Below are positions 1-8,550 of a stretch of 36,186 nucleotides of DNA, in pieces. How positions within the stretch are numbered: the stretch's first letter is position 1; each line of letters starts with the position of its first letter. Under the pieces are notes generated by a model. It was not told the DNA's origin, made no database searches, and saw nothing but the letters and a program-made list of their open reading frames with translations. The translations under genes and the position numbers were made by a program. Origin of the DNA: JADFRG01 sp048054495 (GTDB lineage Bacteria; Chloroflexota; Anaerolineae; Anaerolineales; E44-bin32); assembly GCA_048054495.1 (NCBI GenBank), contig JBGMQN010000106.1, positions 1 through 36,186 on the forward strand, given 5' to 3'.

Positions 1-40
1 GTATAAAGTCTGCTTTTACCTAGTAATAGCCGTTAGTCAT

Positions 41-178
41 ATGATATTAGTGTCATGCATCACAAATCGGATTGGCATCGCCTCAGACCTGATCGCCCGG
101 CTTTGCAGCCCGGCCGCGGACAGGATCACTGGTCATGCCATTCCCCACGACGGCGGGTGGCGCATCAATCGCTTTTGA
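41..178 (+). pseudogene. C-terminal fragment of a short-chain dehydrogenase-like gene
   Basis: An open frame ending in TGA at 176-178 encodes a 45-residue tail containing SPAADRITG followed by DGGWRI. This resembles the SPAAxxITGQxxxVDGGW segment near the C terminus of classical short-chain dehydrogenases (SDR). The Rossmann core and the YxxxK catalytic motif are absent, so only a 3' scrap remains. It lies just left of the decayed IS256-type element, which suggests that element-linked rearrangement removed the rest. The match is short, so the family call is tentative. Confidence 0.4.
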
Positions 179-314
179 GTGTGACATTGGGAGGAGTTGT
201 TGCTCTGAATCGCGAGAGTGATTTTTACCTTGGGGCTGTGTCCGTAGAATGATGTAAAAAGGGAACGGCGTGAGATATCCTTTGGTTCGTTGAAACCAAC
301 GCCCATGACGGCAG

Positions 315-1108
315 CCTGTCCTGGCCAAGCCAGGGAAAGGACACTCACGCCATGAACAAGATATCACCTAGCAGCTGTGGGCCGACTACCAGGCCATTTG
401 TCCCTAGATGGCAGGGATGTTGCCATTAGCGGGATTTGCCAGTCTTCGAGGTCGAATACCACTTCCTGGATGGGGTGTACGAGTCGCTGCGCCGTCTGGC
501 GGGCCTGAAGGAAGGGGTGCTGGTGGCCTGGGAGATCTGCCGCGATCCCTAGATGGCAGGGATGTTGCCATGGGCGGAAAGTGCTTCTGCACATGGCGCT
601 GGGCAACAAGGAGAGTTACAGCGACTGGCAGAACTTCATCGGGGACATGGGTCCGTCGAGGTCTGAATACACCGGTCCTGATCACCACCGATGGGGCCCC
701 AGGATTGATCCGAGCCATTGAAGAAAACTGGCCCGATAGCCTGCGCCAGCGCTGCCTCGCCCATAAGACCCGTAACGTGCTGGACAAAGTGCTTAATGAT
801 GTCCGGGCCGAAGTCAGAGCCATGGTGCAAAGCGCCTACTACGCCCCGAACCGACGCGTGGGCGAAATGATCGCCCAAGATCTGCTGGATCGCCACGAAG
901 ACCAGTATCCCTCGGCGATGAAGGCCTTCACCGAGGATCTCGAAGCTTGCTGAGCGTACCTGCGCTCCCCGGCTATCCATCACCAACGCATTCGCACGAC
1001 CAACCTGCTGGAGCGAGCCTTTGTGGAGCAGAAGAGGCGAACCAAGACGATCCCGCGGTTCTGGACTGAGAAGAGCTGCTTGCCTGTCCTGGCTGACAGG
1101 CCAGGGAA
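315..1108. repeat. Second pair of short palindromic repeats in the IS remnant
   Basis: Two copies start CCTGTCCTGGC and end GCCAGGGAA, with different central bases: 315-337 (centre CAA) and 1083-1108 (centre TGACAG). Each can fold as a hairpin. The second lies inside the transposase frame between the SCL and KLV segments, which are adjacent in the family, so it looks like an in-frame insertion of about 24 bp. Confidence 0.5.
401..571. repeat. Pair of 26-bp direct repeats with internal palindromes
   Basis: Identical 26-bp sequences occur at 401-426 and 546-571. Each contains two overlapping inverted repeats: ATCCCT with AGGGAT, and TGGCA with TGCCA. Copy 2 interrupts the transposase frame. 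Removing about 25 bp restores the expected reading ICRDGRKVLL, so it behaves like a very small inserted palindromic element. Copy 1 sits where recognisable transposase homology begins. Confidence 0.7.
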
Positions 1109-1242
1109 GCTGGTCTTGTCAACCTTGTGGCAGGTCAGTCAGCGCTGGCAGGGCGTGCACATGAGCGAGTTCGAGCAGCACTACCATCCTGGCACAGGGC
1201 AACTCCTTCAGCTTCGATCGGAACTCGGGCCGCTACCGCCCA
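427..1242 (+). pseudogene. IS256-family (mutator-type) transposase remnant
   Basis: Joined frames read as the catalytic half of an IS256-type transposase: EVEYHFLDGVYESLRRL, then GRKVLLHMALGNKESY, then LITTDGAPGL with a catalytic Asp, RCLAHKTRNVLDK, and RIRTTNLLERAFVEQKRRTK with the conserved C-terminal Glu region, then LWQVSQRWQGV. The N-terminal 120-150 residues are absent. The frame is broken by a 25-bp insertion near 547-571, an in-frame TGA at 951-953 after the EDLEAC segment, and a roughly 24-bp insertion near 1083-1106. No functional transposase can be made. Confidence 0.75.
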
Positions 1243-1294
1243 CCAGCTCTGGAGAGGCATTCAAACGTGCAGCCTGATACTTCACGCCGCGTTC

Positions 1295-4200
1295 TTACAG
1301 CAGGTTTCGGACTTGACCGCGTACATCCTCACTTTCGGGTAATATCTTTGTCAATACCATATCAATGACGTCAGCTAACGGCCGTGCCGCTGCCTTCATT
1401 TCCGGTGACAGGTCCACCTTCAACCGTTCCGCGATCGCACTCATCTTGTCCCGAATCGCCGGTGTCGTCAATGGATGGGTGATGAGGTGGGCAAGCAATT
1501 CCGGTAAGCATTGATTATGCGCCTTTTTCTGGCGTTCCATCTCCGCGACTTCGCTCAAAGTTATTAATACAGCCCCTATTTGCTCTAGCTCATATTCAGC
1601 CGCAATCGCCTCTCTAAAGTAGCGGGCGGCCGCCTTATGGTCACCCCTATCTCTTTCCAGAATGCCTAGATTGGTCAGTACTCTTCCCAAATTGGCCCGA
1701 TAGCCATATTGCTCGATCAGGTTCAGGCTGCGCTGAAAGTAACCTCTGGCTCGTTCAGTTTGGCCTGATTGATAAGCGATGCGCCCTAAACTATTTAGGA
1801 AATCAGGGATTCGATGCATCTGACCCAACGCCTGCGAATAATCGAGACCTTCCTGGATGTAATTTCGAGCGGCCAGTAGATCACCTTCTACTTCAGCTCT
1901 CGTTGCCAATCCTTCCAGGGCAACAGCAGCGATCTGTTTATGATCTATCCGCCGCGCTATCGCCAATCCCTCATCCAAATATTTGCGAGAAACTGCTTGA
2001 TCCTTATCCATTGTCTGAGCTATTCTGCCCAAGCTAGCGAGTGTGCCCGCCTGACCCCATTCGATGCCCAACGATTCAAATAGCACTAAACTGCGTTGCC
2101 ACATCTGCCACGCCTTTAGGTGATCACCCTGGTTTGCTAAATTGTTACCCAGGTTGCCCCAACAACGTGCTTGGTAGTATCTGTCACCAATCGCTTCAAA
2201 TATGGCTAAACTTCGCTGTAATAGCTTTTCTCCTTCAGAGAGTCGCCCGGCATAACCCGTGTAGCTGATGGAAAAACCAGTCCACATTAAGTTCAGCGCC
2301 CATTCATGTTTTAGATTTGCCTGACGCAAAATCGGTTCACTTTCCCGGAACAAGCTTAAACTTTCTTCAGTCATGCCCAGATAATCGTAAAAAGCGCCCA
2401 AGGCTAATCTTAGCCGGGCCAGTAAACTTTCATGGCCCGGATGTTGGGCCACGGCCGTTGCTGCCAGCGAAAATAGCGCCTTCCCTTCTTTGTATAACTG
2501 TCTCAGGCTGCAAAATTCGTACAGGGTGGTTAATGAATGGTCAATAAGCTCCAATCTTCGTTGCTCGATGGCCCATTGCCAGGCGCAGCGAATATTATCC
2601 CAATCGGACTGGATGGCATCGGCCGTCTTTTCCAGCCCAGCCTGTTTCAGGTTCGTTTCCTGTCCGGCCAGCCATTCCAGGGAAGTACGCCCGTGAGCAG
2701 CTTCCGTTTCAATCCTTACATTTGGCGATTCTGCCAACTTTTCGGCTGCAAATTGACGCAGCAATTCGTGCATCTGGTAGCGATCGTCCCCGGATACTCG
2801 AAGTAAAGATTTATCTACCAGGGCGGATAAGGTGCGTAAAGGAGCAATGGCCACAGCCTGGGCAGCCTGGCGGCCAAACCCACCCTGAAAAACGGAAAGC
2901 CTGGTGAAGACCGCCTGCTCATCCTCAGACAACATGCGCCATGAATAAGCAAAAGTGGCCCTCAAACTGCGCTGGCGTTCTGGCCCACGTAACTGAGACG
3001 CCGCCAATAATGTGTGATCCTGATTCATTTCTGCGGCAATCTGGGCGCAGGGCAACAGCCTTGTCCAGGCGGCCGCCAGTTCAATGCCCAAAGGCAGCCC
3101 TTCGACCATCTGGCAAATCTGGTGAATGGCCTGCCTATCAGCTTCATCAGCAGTGAAATCTGGCCTGGCCTGCACGGCCGTCTGCCGGAAAAGCTGTCCG
3201 GCAGGCGATTGCAGTATGGTGTTTGGTTCCGAGCCCGGCATGCCTGTTAATGGAAACGGCCGTTCCCAGCGCAAATGAAGCCGTTCACGAGAGGTAACGA
3301 GCAGTTTCACTTGGGGTGCGGTTGTCAAGATTAGTTCCAGGGCGGCGGCTTTGTCGGCGAGCTGCTCAAAGTTGTCCAGGATGAGTAGTGCCTCTTTTTC
3401 CTGAAGATATTCAGCGATTTGCTGGTCGGGTTCCGTACGTCCGTGTAGTTTGAGAGTTAATGCTTTGGCTACGGCCGTGAACAAGCCTTCTGCACCCGTG
3501 ACGGCCGCTAAAGGCACAAAATAAACGCCTTCCAAAAAAGCAGCTTCCATTGATGCCGCCAATGCCAATGCTAACCGGGTTTTGCCGACGCCGCCCAGCC
3601 CCACTATCGTCACTAAGCGCGCATCGTCAGTGAGCAGCCATTGTTGCAACTGGGCCAGTTCATCTATGCGGCCGACAAATGGGGTTGGCTGAGGTGGCAA
3701 TTGTTTAGGCGGTAAGGTGCGCGCCGAGCGCACCCGTTCATAAAGCGAGACCGTCTCTGGCATTGGCTCCACGTTCAACTCCGCAACCAGTAGTTCGCGG
3801 CAGCGGTCAAATTGCGCCAGCGCCGCCTCATAGTCGCCCTGGCGGGCCAGCAGCAGCAGCAGTCGGCGGTGCGCCTCTTCCCGCCAGGGCTCCAGCGCCA
3901 GCAACCGACGCAGCAGTTGTGCTGCCTGCTCCAAATTGCCGGCGGCCGTATCCTGCTCAATCAGCCAGGTCAACCCGGTCAACATCTTGTGGCGCAGTCG
4001 TTCCTGCTCCACCAGCCGCCAGTAATCAAATTCCGGCGCGTTCTCGATGCTGAACCCTTCCAGAAAATCCCCGGCATACAGGGCGACGGCTCGGCGCACG
4101 GCCGTCATCTCCTGCGCCTCGATGTCCGCCTCAAACCGGGTCATATCCAGTTTCAGGGCGCACGCCGGGGAAAGGGAAACCTGCTTGCGGGTGACATCCA

Positions 4201-4456
4201 GGGCGTCGGGTAGGGCGCGCTGCAAATTGTAGAGCGCGCTGCGCAGGCTGGTGCGCGCCTTCTGCTGGGGCACATCCGGCCAGAGCAGGCCGATGAGCTT
4301 TTGGCGGGAGGCGGGCCGTCCGGTGACGGCCAGATAAAAGAGGATGGCCTGCACTTTGAGAGAGGCGAAGTCGGGGACGGCCGTTTCCCCCGCCGCCGTC
4401 ACCTGCACCACTTTCGCCCCTGCCAACAACCTGAGTTGCAATATTGTCTTCTGCAT
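1295..4456 (-). CDS. BTAD / NB-ARC / TPR transcriptional regulator (AfsR/SARP-like)
   Basis: The 1053-aa product has the layout of large AfsR-like regulators. An N-terminal winged-helix DNA-binding region (about 1-90) is followed by a bacterial transcriptional activation domain (about 95-240). An NB-ARC/AAA-type ATPase follows, with P-loop GLGGVGKT at about 286-293 and a Walker B-like ALLILDNFEQL. The C-terminal half (about 620-1000) is rich in TPR-like helical repeats. Such proteins usually bind a promoter and use ATP binding and the TPR sensor as a switch; no ligand can be inferred. ATG at 4456 was chosen because the conserved first strand starts there; a TTG at 4522 would add 22 poorly conserved residues. 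The last residues, GQVRNLL and the stop, are encoded by the end of the IS element, so the native C terminus is altered. It diverges from the secreted propeller gene, a possible target. Confidence 0.85.
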   Translation of the reverse strand: MQKTILQLRLLAGAKVVQVTAAGETAVPDFASLKVQAILFYLAVTGRPASRQKLIGLLWPDVPQQKARTSLRSALYNLQRALPDALDVTRKQVSLSPACALKLDMTRFEADIEAQEMTAVRRAVALYAGDFLEGFSIENAPEFDYWRLVEQERLRHKMLTGLTWLIEQDTAAGNLEQAAQLLRRLLALEPWREEAHRRLLLLLARQGDYEAALAQFDRCRELLVAELNVEPMPETVSLYERVRSARTLPPKQLPPQPTPFVGRIDELAQLQQWLLTDDARLVTIVGLGGVGKTRLALALAASMEAAFLEGVYFVPLAAVTGAEGLFTAVAKALTLKLHGRTEPDQQIAEYLQEKEALLILDNFEQLADKAAALELILTTAPQVKLLVTSRERLHLRWERPFPLTGMPGSEPNTILQSPAGQLFRQTAVQARPDFTADEADRQAIHQICQMVEGLPLGIELAAAWTRLLPCAQIAAEMNQDHTLLAASQLRGPERQRSLRATFAYSWRMLSEDEQAVFTRLSVFQGGFGRQAAQAVAIAPLRTLSALVDKSLLRVSGDDRYQMHELLRQFAAEKLAESPNVRIETEAAHGRTSLEWLAGQETNLKQAGLEKTADAIQSDWDNIRCAWQWAIEQRRLELIDHSLTTLYEFCSLRQLYKEGKALFSLAATAVAQHPGHESLLARLRLALGAFYDYLGMTEESLSLFRESEPILRQANLKHEWALNLMWTGFSISYTGYAGRLSEGEKLLQRSLAIFEAIGDRYYQARCWGNLGNNLANQGDHLKAWQMWQRSLVLFESLGIEWGQAGTLASLGRIAQTMDKDQAVSRKYLDEGLAIARRIDHKQIAAVALEGLATRAEVEGDLLAARNYIQEGLDYSQALGQMHRIPDFLNSLGRIAYQSGQTERARGYFQRSLNLIEQYGYRANLGRVLTNLGILERDRGDHKAAARYFREAIAAEYELEQIGAVLITLSEVAEMERQKKAHNQCLPELLAHLITHPLTTPAIRDKMSAIAERLKVDLSPEMKAAARPLADVIDMVLTKILPESEDVRGQVRNLL

Positions 4457-4513
4457 CCCTTGATCTTTGCCAGTACTGATTAATAATGGTGCTTTTCTTG
4501 GGGACCAGGGGCT

Positions 4514-4574
4514 AGTATACAATCCCCCAGCCCCCAGTTCACGTTGAAATCACGCTTGCCTGGTACGGTATATG
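4514..4574. promoter_or_regulatory. Divergent intergenic region with weak promoter candidates
   Basis: The interval between the leftward regulator and the rightward propeller gene has AT-rich -10-like words on both strands. Rightward, TTGAAA (4544-4549) and TATATG (4569-4574) are 19 bp apart. Leftward, TATACT reads from 4519 to 4514 without a convincing -35. These are weak matches and the assignment is tentative. Confidence 0.25.
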
Positions 4575-4626
4575 CTCGTCGTGGCTATAAACTAACATTG
4601 CAATACAGATTGAGGGAGGATGTTCT

Positions 4627-6000
4627 GTGAGACACAGGACTGTATACCCCGTTCACGTTGGCAAGCTGTACTTGCTGGTCACCGCTTTGGTGTCAGTCAC
4701 TCTGGTGGCGGCTCAGGTCTCTCTAACGATGGCTCAGACCCAGGATGTGTGCACGACCGTCGTCGCCGAAGTCACAGACTCTTCTTTTGGGGTCAGTGAT
4801 TTCTGGTTCGCGACGCTCGACGACAGCGGTAACCGTATTACCTTCGCCTCACCGCGCGATTGGGCAGGTGACAATCCAGGTGGCGCAATGCGGCTGTTCG
4901 CCTATGATGCGACCACAGAGGCTTTTACTCAGCTCAACGACGAGAACTTCGGCATATTTGAGATGACGGCCAATGCCGATGGATCGCTGGTTGCCTTGAC
5001 TAGCATGGGTGACCTGGCCGGGACAAACGCCGACGGCAGTCTAGAGGTATTCCTGTATAACGTCATATCCGACACCGTCACCCAGATTACCGACTCCCCG
5101 CTGACGGGTTTCGACATCTTCAGCAGAGTCCCCGTCGTCAGCGCCGACGGCTCCCAGATTGCCTACATCTCCACCGACGACCCGACCGGCGGCAACCCTG
5201 GCGCGTCGGCACAGATCTTCCTCTATGACGTGGCGGGCGGCACGTTCTCGCAGATTACCAACCTCGCCGGCGACGGAACAGATGTCAGCACCTGGCCAGT
5301 TCCAGGCGCTCTCAGCGCAGATGGAACGCGCGTTGCGTTCAGCGCCCCGGCCGACCTGACTGGGGGGAACCCGGATGGGGGACACGAGATATTCCTTTAC
5401 GACACCACGACGATCAGCTTGACGCAGGTCACCAATACCTCGGGGCCGGTAGGCGGATTTTTCATGGTCGGCCTTGGCCGTCCGCCGATGAACGCCGACG
5501 GAACCCGCATCGTGTACGTTTCTCGCGAGGACCCCACTGGAGCCAACCCCGATGGCGGCAGCGAAGTGTTCCTTTATGATGCGACCACCGTCACGACCAC
5601 GCAGGTCACGAATATCCCCGCACTTGGCGGCTTTCCCCAATATGCCCAGATTAGCGGAGACGGCGCGCGGATTTCGTTCAGTGCCACGGCCGACTTGACG
5701 GGTGGCAATTCTGACGGGAACATGGAGTTTTATCTGTATGACGTTGCGACGGATACGTTCACCCAGCTCACCGACACGCTGCTTGAGCCCTTTTTCGATG
5801 AGGCATTGTGGTGGGGTGGAATCAATTACGATGGCACGCGCCTCATAACGAGCAGAGTCATCGAGGACATGGATTTCTTCAATGCCTCGACAACCCTCGA
5901 ATACTTCGAAATTGTCGAAGACGCCCAGGTATCGTGTCCGGAACAAGGCGGCGGGCAAAACAAGTTGTTCTTGCCCCTGGTAACGGCCCCGCTACCTTAG
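4627..6000 (+). CDS. Secreted TolB/WD40-like beta-propeller protein
   Basis: The 457-aa product starts at GTG, preceded by a good GGGAGGA ribosome site six bases upstream. An N-terminal hydrophobic stretch followed by AxA-type residues (to about 37) looks like a signal peptide. The rest is about seven repeats of roughly 45-60 residues with the pattern ADGxxVAFxSxxDLTGGNPDG, then FLYD, then TQVT. This is the PD40/TolB-like blade signature, so a single propeller is likely. Such domains bind proteins or carbohydrates outside the cytoplasm; no catalytic motif is seen. The C terminus, KLFLPLVTAPLP, resembles the tail of the large secreted protein at 8551-11871. The divergent BTAD regulator could control it. 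Its target is unknown. Confidence 0.8.
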   Translation: MRHRTVYPVHVGKLYLLVTALVSVTLVAAQVSLTMAQTQDVCTTVVAEVTDSSFGVSDFWFATLDDSGNRITFASPRDWAGDNPGGAMRLFAYDATTEAFTQLNDENFGIFEMTANADGSLVALTSMGDLAGTNADGSLEVFLYNVISDTVTQITDSPLTGFDIFSRVPVVSADGSQIAYISTDDPTGGNPGASAQIFLYDVAGGTFSQITNLAGDGTDVSTWPVPGALSADGTRVAFSAPADLTGGNPDGGHEIFLYDTTTISLTQVTNTSGPVGGFFMVGLGRPPMNADGTRIVYVSREDPTGANPDGGSEVFLYDATTVTTTQVTNIPALGGFPQYAQISGDGARISFSATADLTGGNSDGNMEFYLYDVATDTFTQLTDTLLEPFFDEALWWGGINYDGTRLITSRVIEDMDFFNASTTLEYFEIVEDAQVSCPEQGGGQNKLFLPLVTAPLP

Positions 6001-6089
6001 AGGTAAGGGCCGCGATTAGGAAGGGAGTGTTAGTTCCGAGAATTACTCGCGGGTCCGGAGACTGCTCCAGCGCGTCCTGAGCGCGGTAT

Positions 6090-6846
6090 TTGACTGCCAT
6101 TCAAGCCGGGTAACGGGACTGCTGCGGTACCGTCTTTGAAGGGCGATATTTCCGGCCAGAGCAAACGATTTTGTTCATCCAGGGTGTTTGCCAAGGTAAA
6201 CCGACGGCGAAACTGGCGCGAGAGTTGGCCATCGGCCGGCCGACGGCCACGGCCGTGCGCCACCAATTGCAGGCCAATGCCGAACGAGAGCAGCCAGAGA
6301 CTCCGTTGGCGGATGAGGAAGTAGAAACCGATGAGATGTTCCAAAATGCGGGGGGAAAAAGGTGCATGGCATGGCGACCGAGAAGACCCGCCTCGCCGAC
6401 GGGCCAATAAAAGGCGTAGTCGGGGCACGTATGCCAATGACCGACCACCGGTGTGCGCCGTCATTGGCCGCCAATCACGCCAGGTACGCATGCGGGTGAT
6501 GAAGAATACTCAAGGGGCTACGTTGTGTCCTTTTGTGGAGCGATTTACCCAAACAGAGGCCACCTTATACACCGATGAGCATGACAGCTACAATCAGCTC
6601 AAGCGTCTCCGTCTCACCGTTTGTCACAGCCGGAATGAGTGGGCACGTGATGCTGATGGTGATGGTATCCGATAGGTTCATGTCAATTCCAATGAAGGCG
6701 GTTGGACAAGCTTACGCAATTTCCTACGTCCCTTTCGTGGGGTTCACAAGCAGCATTTGTCCGCTTACGTCGCCATTCACGAGTTTGCCGTCAATCAGAA
6801 GTGTGTGTCTCCCGATTTCATCTCTGCTGTCGTCCGTTTGCACTAG
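6090..6846 (+). pseudogene. IS1595-family (ISXO2-like) transposase remnant
   Basis: Joined frames give TVFEGRYF and the KLARELAIGRPTA helix region. The ISXO2-like DDE core follows: EVETDEMFQNAG with the first acidic residue, DPPRRRANKRRSRGTYAND, NTQGATLCPFVERF, and LYTDEHDSY with the second acidic residue. Near 6680-6846 the reading is VHVNSNEGGWTSLRNFLRPFRGVHKQHLSAY, matching the conserved Asn-Xaa-Glu-Gly region and the end of these proteins. A frameshift lies near 6340, and an in-frame TAG at 6673-6675 replaces the expected Glu before VHVN. The N-terminal zinc ribbon is not recognisable. Several further substitutions mark an old, inactive copy. I could not define its terminal inverted repeats. 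Confidence 0.7.
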
Positions 6847-6881
6847 TTCTTAACATGAGCCAACATTTTTTACTCTGGAAG

Positions 6882-6899
6882 GGGCGCCAAATGGCGCCC
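6882..6899. promoter_or_regulatory. GC-rich hairpin upstream of the secreted-protein operon
   Basis: A 7-bp perfect stem, GGGCGCC and GGCGCCC, encloses a 4-base AAAT loop, 36 bases before the next gene. No T-run follows, so it is not a typical intrinsic terminator. It could be an operator, a leader hairpin, or the end of the old transposon. Confidence 0.35.
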
Positions 6900-6935
6900 G
6901 CGCCGAGTATAGGGCAATGAGCGAAAGAGGAGAGA

Positions 6936-7151
6936 ATGCTCTCGAATTCACAGGTGTTAATTTTACGTTGCTGGATGGAACCCCAGGGGGGAAAAGGCCC
7001 CGCCTACTGGCGGTTTCGTCTGGAAAACCCGGCGTCGAGTGAACAGCGCAATTTTGTAGATGTGACCGGACTGGTTGCTTTTTTGCAGGAGCAGTATAGC
7101 GGACGCCCGCCCGGTGCGAGCCTTGGCGAGCCTGCTGAAGGAACAAATTAA
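6936..7151 (+). CDS. Small protein of unknown function (71 aa)
   Basis: The ATG at 6936 follows an AGAGGAGAG ribosome site. The 71-aa product includes YWRFRLENP, followed by a VTGLVAFLQEQ helix. That layout, a short beta segment with WRFRLE and then a helix with L-AFL, resembles small uncharacterised proteins I associate with Chloroflexota, but I cannot name a family. It has no signal peptide or membrane segment. It is the first gene of a likely operon: only 19 bases separate it from the lipoprotein gene, which has its own ribosome site. Position suggests a link to the surface proteins, but the sequence gives no function. Confidence 0.6.
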   Translation: MLSNSQVLILRCWMEPQGGKGPAYWRFRLENPASSEQRNFVDVTGLVAFLQEQYSGRPPGASLGEPAEGTN

Positions 7152-7170
7152 AGCGTGAGGGAGAGATACC

Positions 7171-8496
7171 ATGTTTATCCAGAAACGAAGCAAAGCATTT
7201 TTTCCGTGGTTTCTGCTATTGATTCTGTCGTCAGCGGTCGTTGCCTGCAACCTGGGGCAGAGCGTGGCCGAAAAAGCAATCGAAAGCATAGATGATGAGG
7301 GCATCATCGCCACGGCACAGGCCGGGTTGGAGCAATTTGAAGCGGGGGCAACGGCCGTAGCTGCCGCCGCCGACGCCACCCCGGACACCGGCGCCGGCAC
7401 AACTCTGGATAACCCCATCGAACTGGCAGACGGTCAACCGGTGAGCGGCCTATTGACGCCCAACAACGCCCAGTACTACTACCGAATCACGCTACCCCCT
7501 TCCGCCATGCTTACGGTAACGGCCGACAACCCGGCCGACAGCACCGGCGACTATTCAATCAGCGTATTCAGCACGGGCGGCGGGTTCTCCGGGGGATCCG
7601 CCCAGCTAAACGTCCCTGTGGGGCAAAACAAACAGATGCGTTTTATTGCCAGCGATGAGGGCGGCGGCGCATTCATGCTGTCTGTGACAGGAGGGCTGTT
7701 TGGCAATACCGCCTACAACTTCTCCTACGACATCGGCATGCAGGATGATGCTGGCATCGGCGGCGACGCGCTGAGCGATACGCAGGTCGTTTCCGGATCT
7801 CCGATTGGAGGCGCCGGAGTCTACACCGGCATTCTGGGCGATCAAGACCTGGGGGACACCTTCCAGTTCACCGCGCCCGCTTACAGCACCGTTCTCATCA
7901 CCGTGCGCAACAGCCCGGAGAGTGAAACCAGCCTGTACGCAGAACCTTCGGTTGATAGCGAACCGTTGCTCCGCAGCGCGACCAGCCTGGACATGCGCGA
8001 GACTATTGGGCCCGGCAATGGCTATACCTTTGCCGACAGCAATACGAAAGAAAGCCGGTATGTCGTCTACATCGGCGGGCAGCAAGGGGCTTTTGTGCGC
8101 GGCCAATATGAGCTAGAGATTGTGATCGCCGCCCAGGATGATGCCGGCAGCGGCGGCGACGCCGGCGATACGATCGCGGAGGCCACCGCGGTGACGCTGG
8201 GCAATACCCTCAACGCTTTCCTGGCCCCGAGGGATGAAGATTGTTTCCGCTTTCCGAGCACGGCGGGCAGCCAGGTGACGGTGGAAGTGAGCAGCACGCC
8301 TGATGAGTTTTTCGGCAATACGCTGGGATTCCGCCTGGTCAACGCCAATAACGACACCCTGGGCACGACGGGAAGCGTGGGCGTCGGGCAGTCGAAGACG
8401 ATGGCGGCCGACGGCACAGGGGATGAGATGGTTTTTTGCGCCACCGGCGGCGGCCGTAGCGCGACATACGTTTTTACCATACGCATGGGGGATTGA
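7171..8496 (+). CDS. Lipoprotein with three PPC-like domains
   Basis: The 441-aa product starts with a lipoprotein signal peptide: basic residues, a hydrophobic core, and lipobox VVAC with Cys at residue 26. Three beta-rich modules of about 110 residues follow. Each resembles the bacterial pre-peptidase C-terminal (PPC) domain, with TLDNPIELADGQPVSG starting the first, and DDAGIGGDA and DDAGSGGDA preceding the second and third. PPC modules commonly occur in secreted enzymes and surface proteins as stability or binding units. No catalytic domain is attached, so this is probably a structural or binding lipoprotein on the outer face of the cytoplasmic membrane. It lies between the 71-aa gene and the large beta-helix protein, with 54 bases before the latter, consistent with co-expression. 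Confidence 0.78.
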   Translation: MFIQKRSKAFFPWFLLLILSSAVVACNLGQSVAEKAIESIDDEGIIATAQAGLEQFEAGATAVAAAADATPDTGAGTTLDNPIELADGQPVSGLLTPNNAQYYYRITLPPSAMLTVTADNPADSTGDYSISVFSTGGGFSGGSAQLNVPVGQNKQMRFIASDEGGGAFMLSVTGGLFGNTAYNFSYDIGMQDDAGIGGDALSDTQVVSGSPIGGAGVYTGILGDQDLGDTFQFTAPAYSTVLITVRNSPESETSLYAEPSVDSEPLLRSATSLDMRETIGPGNGYTFADSNTKESRYVVYIGGQQGAFVRGQYELEIVIAAQDDAGSGGDAGDTIAEATAVTLGNTLNAFLAPRDEDCFRFPSTAGSQVTVEVSSTPDEFFGNTLGFRLVNANNDTLGTTGSVGVGQSKTMAADGTGDEMVFCATGGGRSATYVFTIRMGD

Positions 8497-8550
8497 ACCA
8501 GTGAAAAAGTCTTCCTTTCATCCCTGAGATAACAATACGAGGAGCAGAAA

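Larger units (their letters stand above)
233..1319 (+). mobile_element. Degenerate IS256-family insertion sequence
   Basis: The left end (about 233-262, starting GGGGCTGTGTCCG) and the right end (about 1290-1319, containing TTACA, a gap, then TTTCGGAC) are imperfect inverted repeats of the type that bounds IS256/Mutator-type elements. Between them lies a remnant transposase reading frame. The element is about 1.1 kb, shorter than a usual 1.3-1.4 kb member, because the transposase N terminus is missing. I see no clear target-site duplication. The right end runs into the 3' end of the oppositely oriented regulator gene. Confidence 0.6.

Noticed and set aside
401..571. CRISPR-like direct repeats
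   Set aside because: There are only two copies, the spacing is irregular, and the intervening sequence is transposase coding sequence.
404..986. Minus-strand open frames across the IS remnant
   Set aside because: They mirror the transposase frames and have no recognisable protein pattern.
5041..5958. 305-aa open frame on the minus strand inside the propeller gene
   Set aside because: It lies antisense to repeats with clear blade motifs, has no ribosome site, and its Arg/Gly-rich composition is that of a shadow frame.
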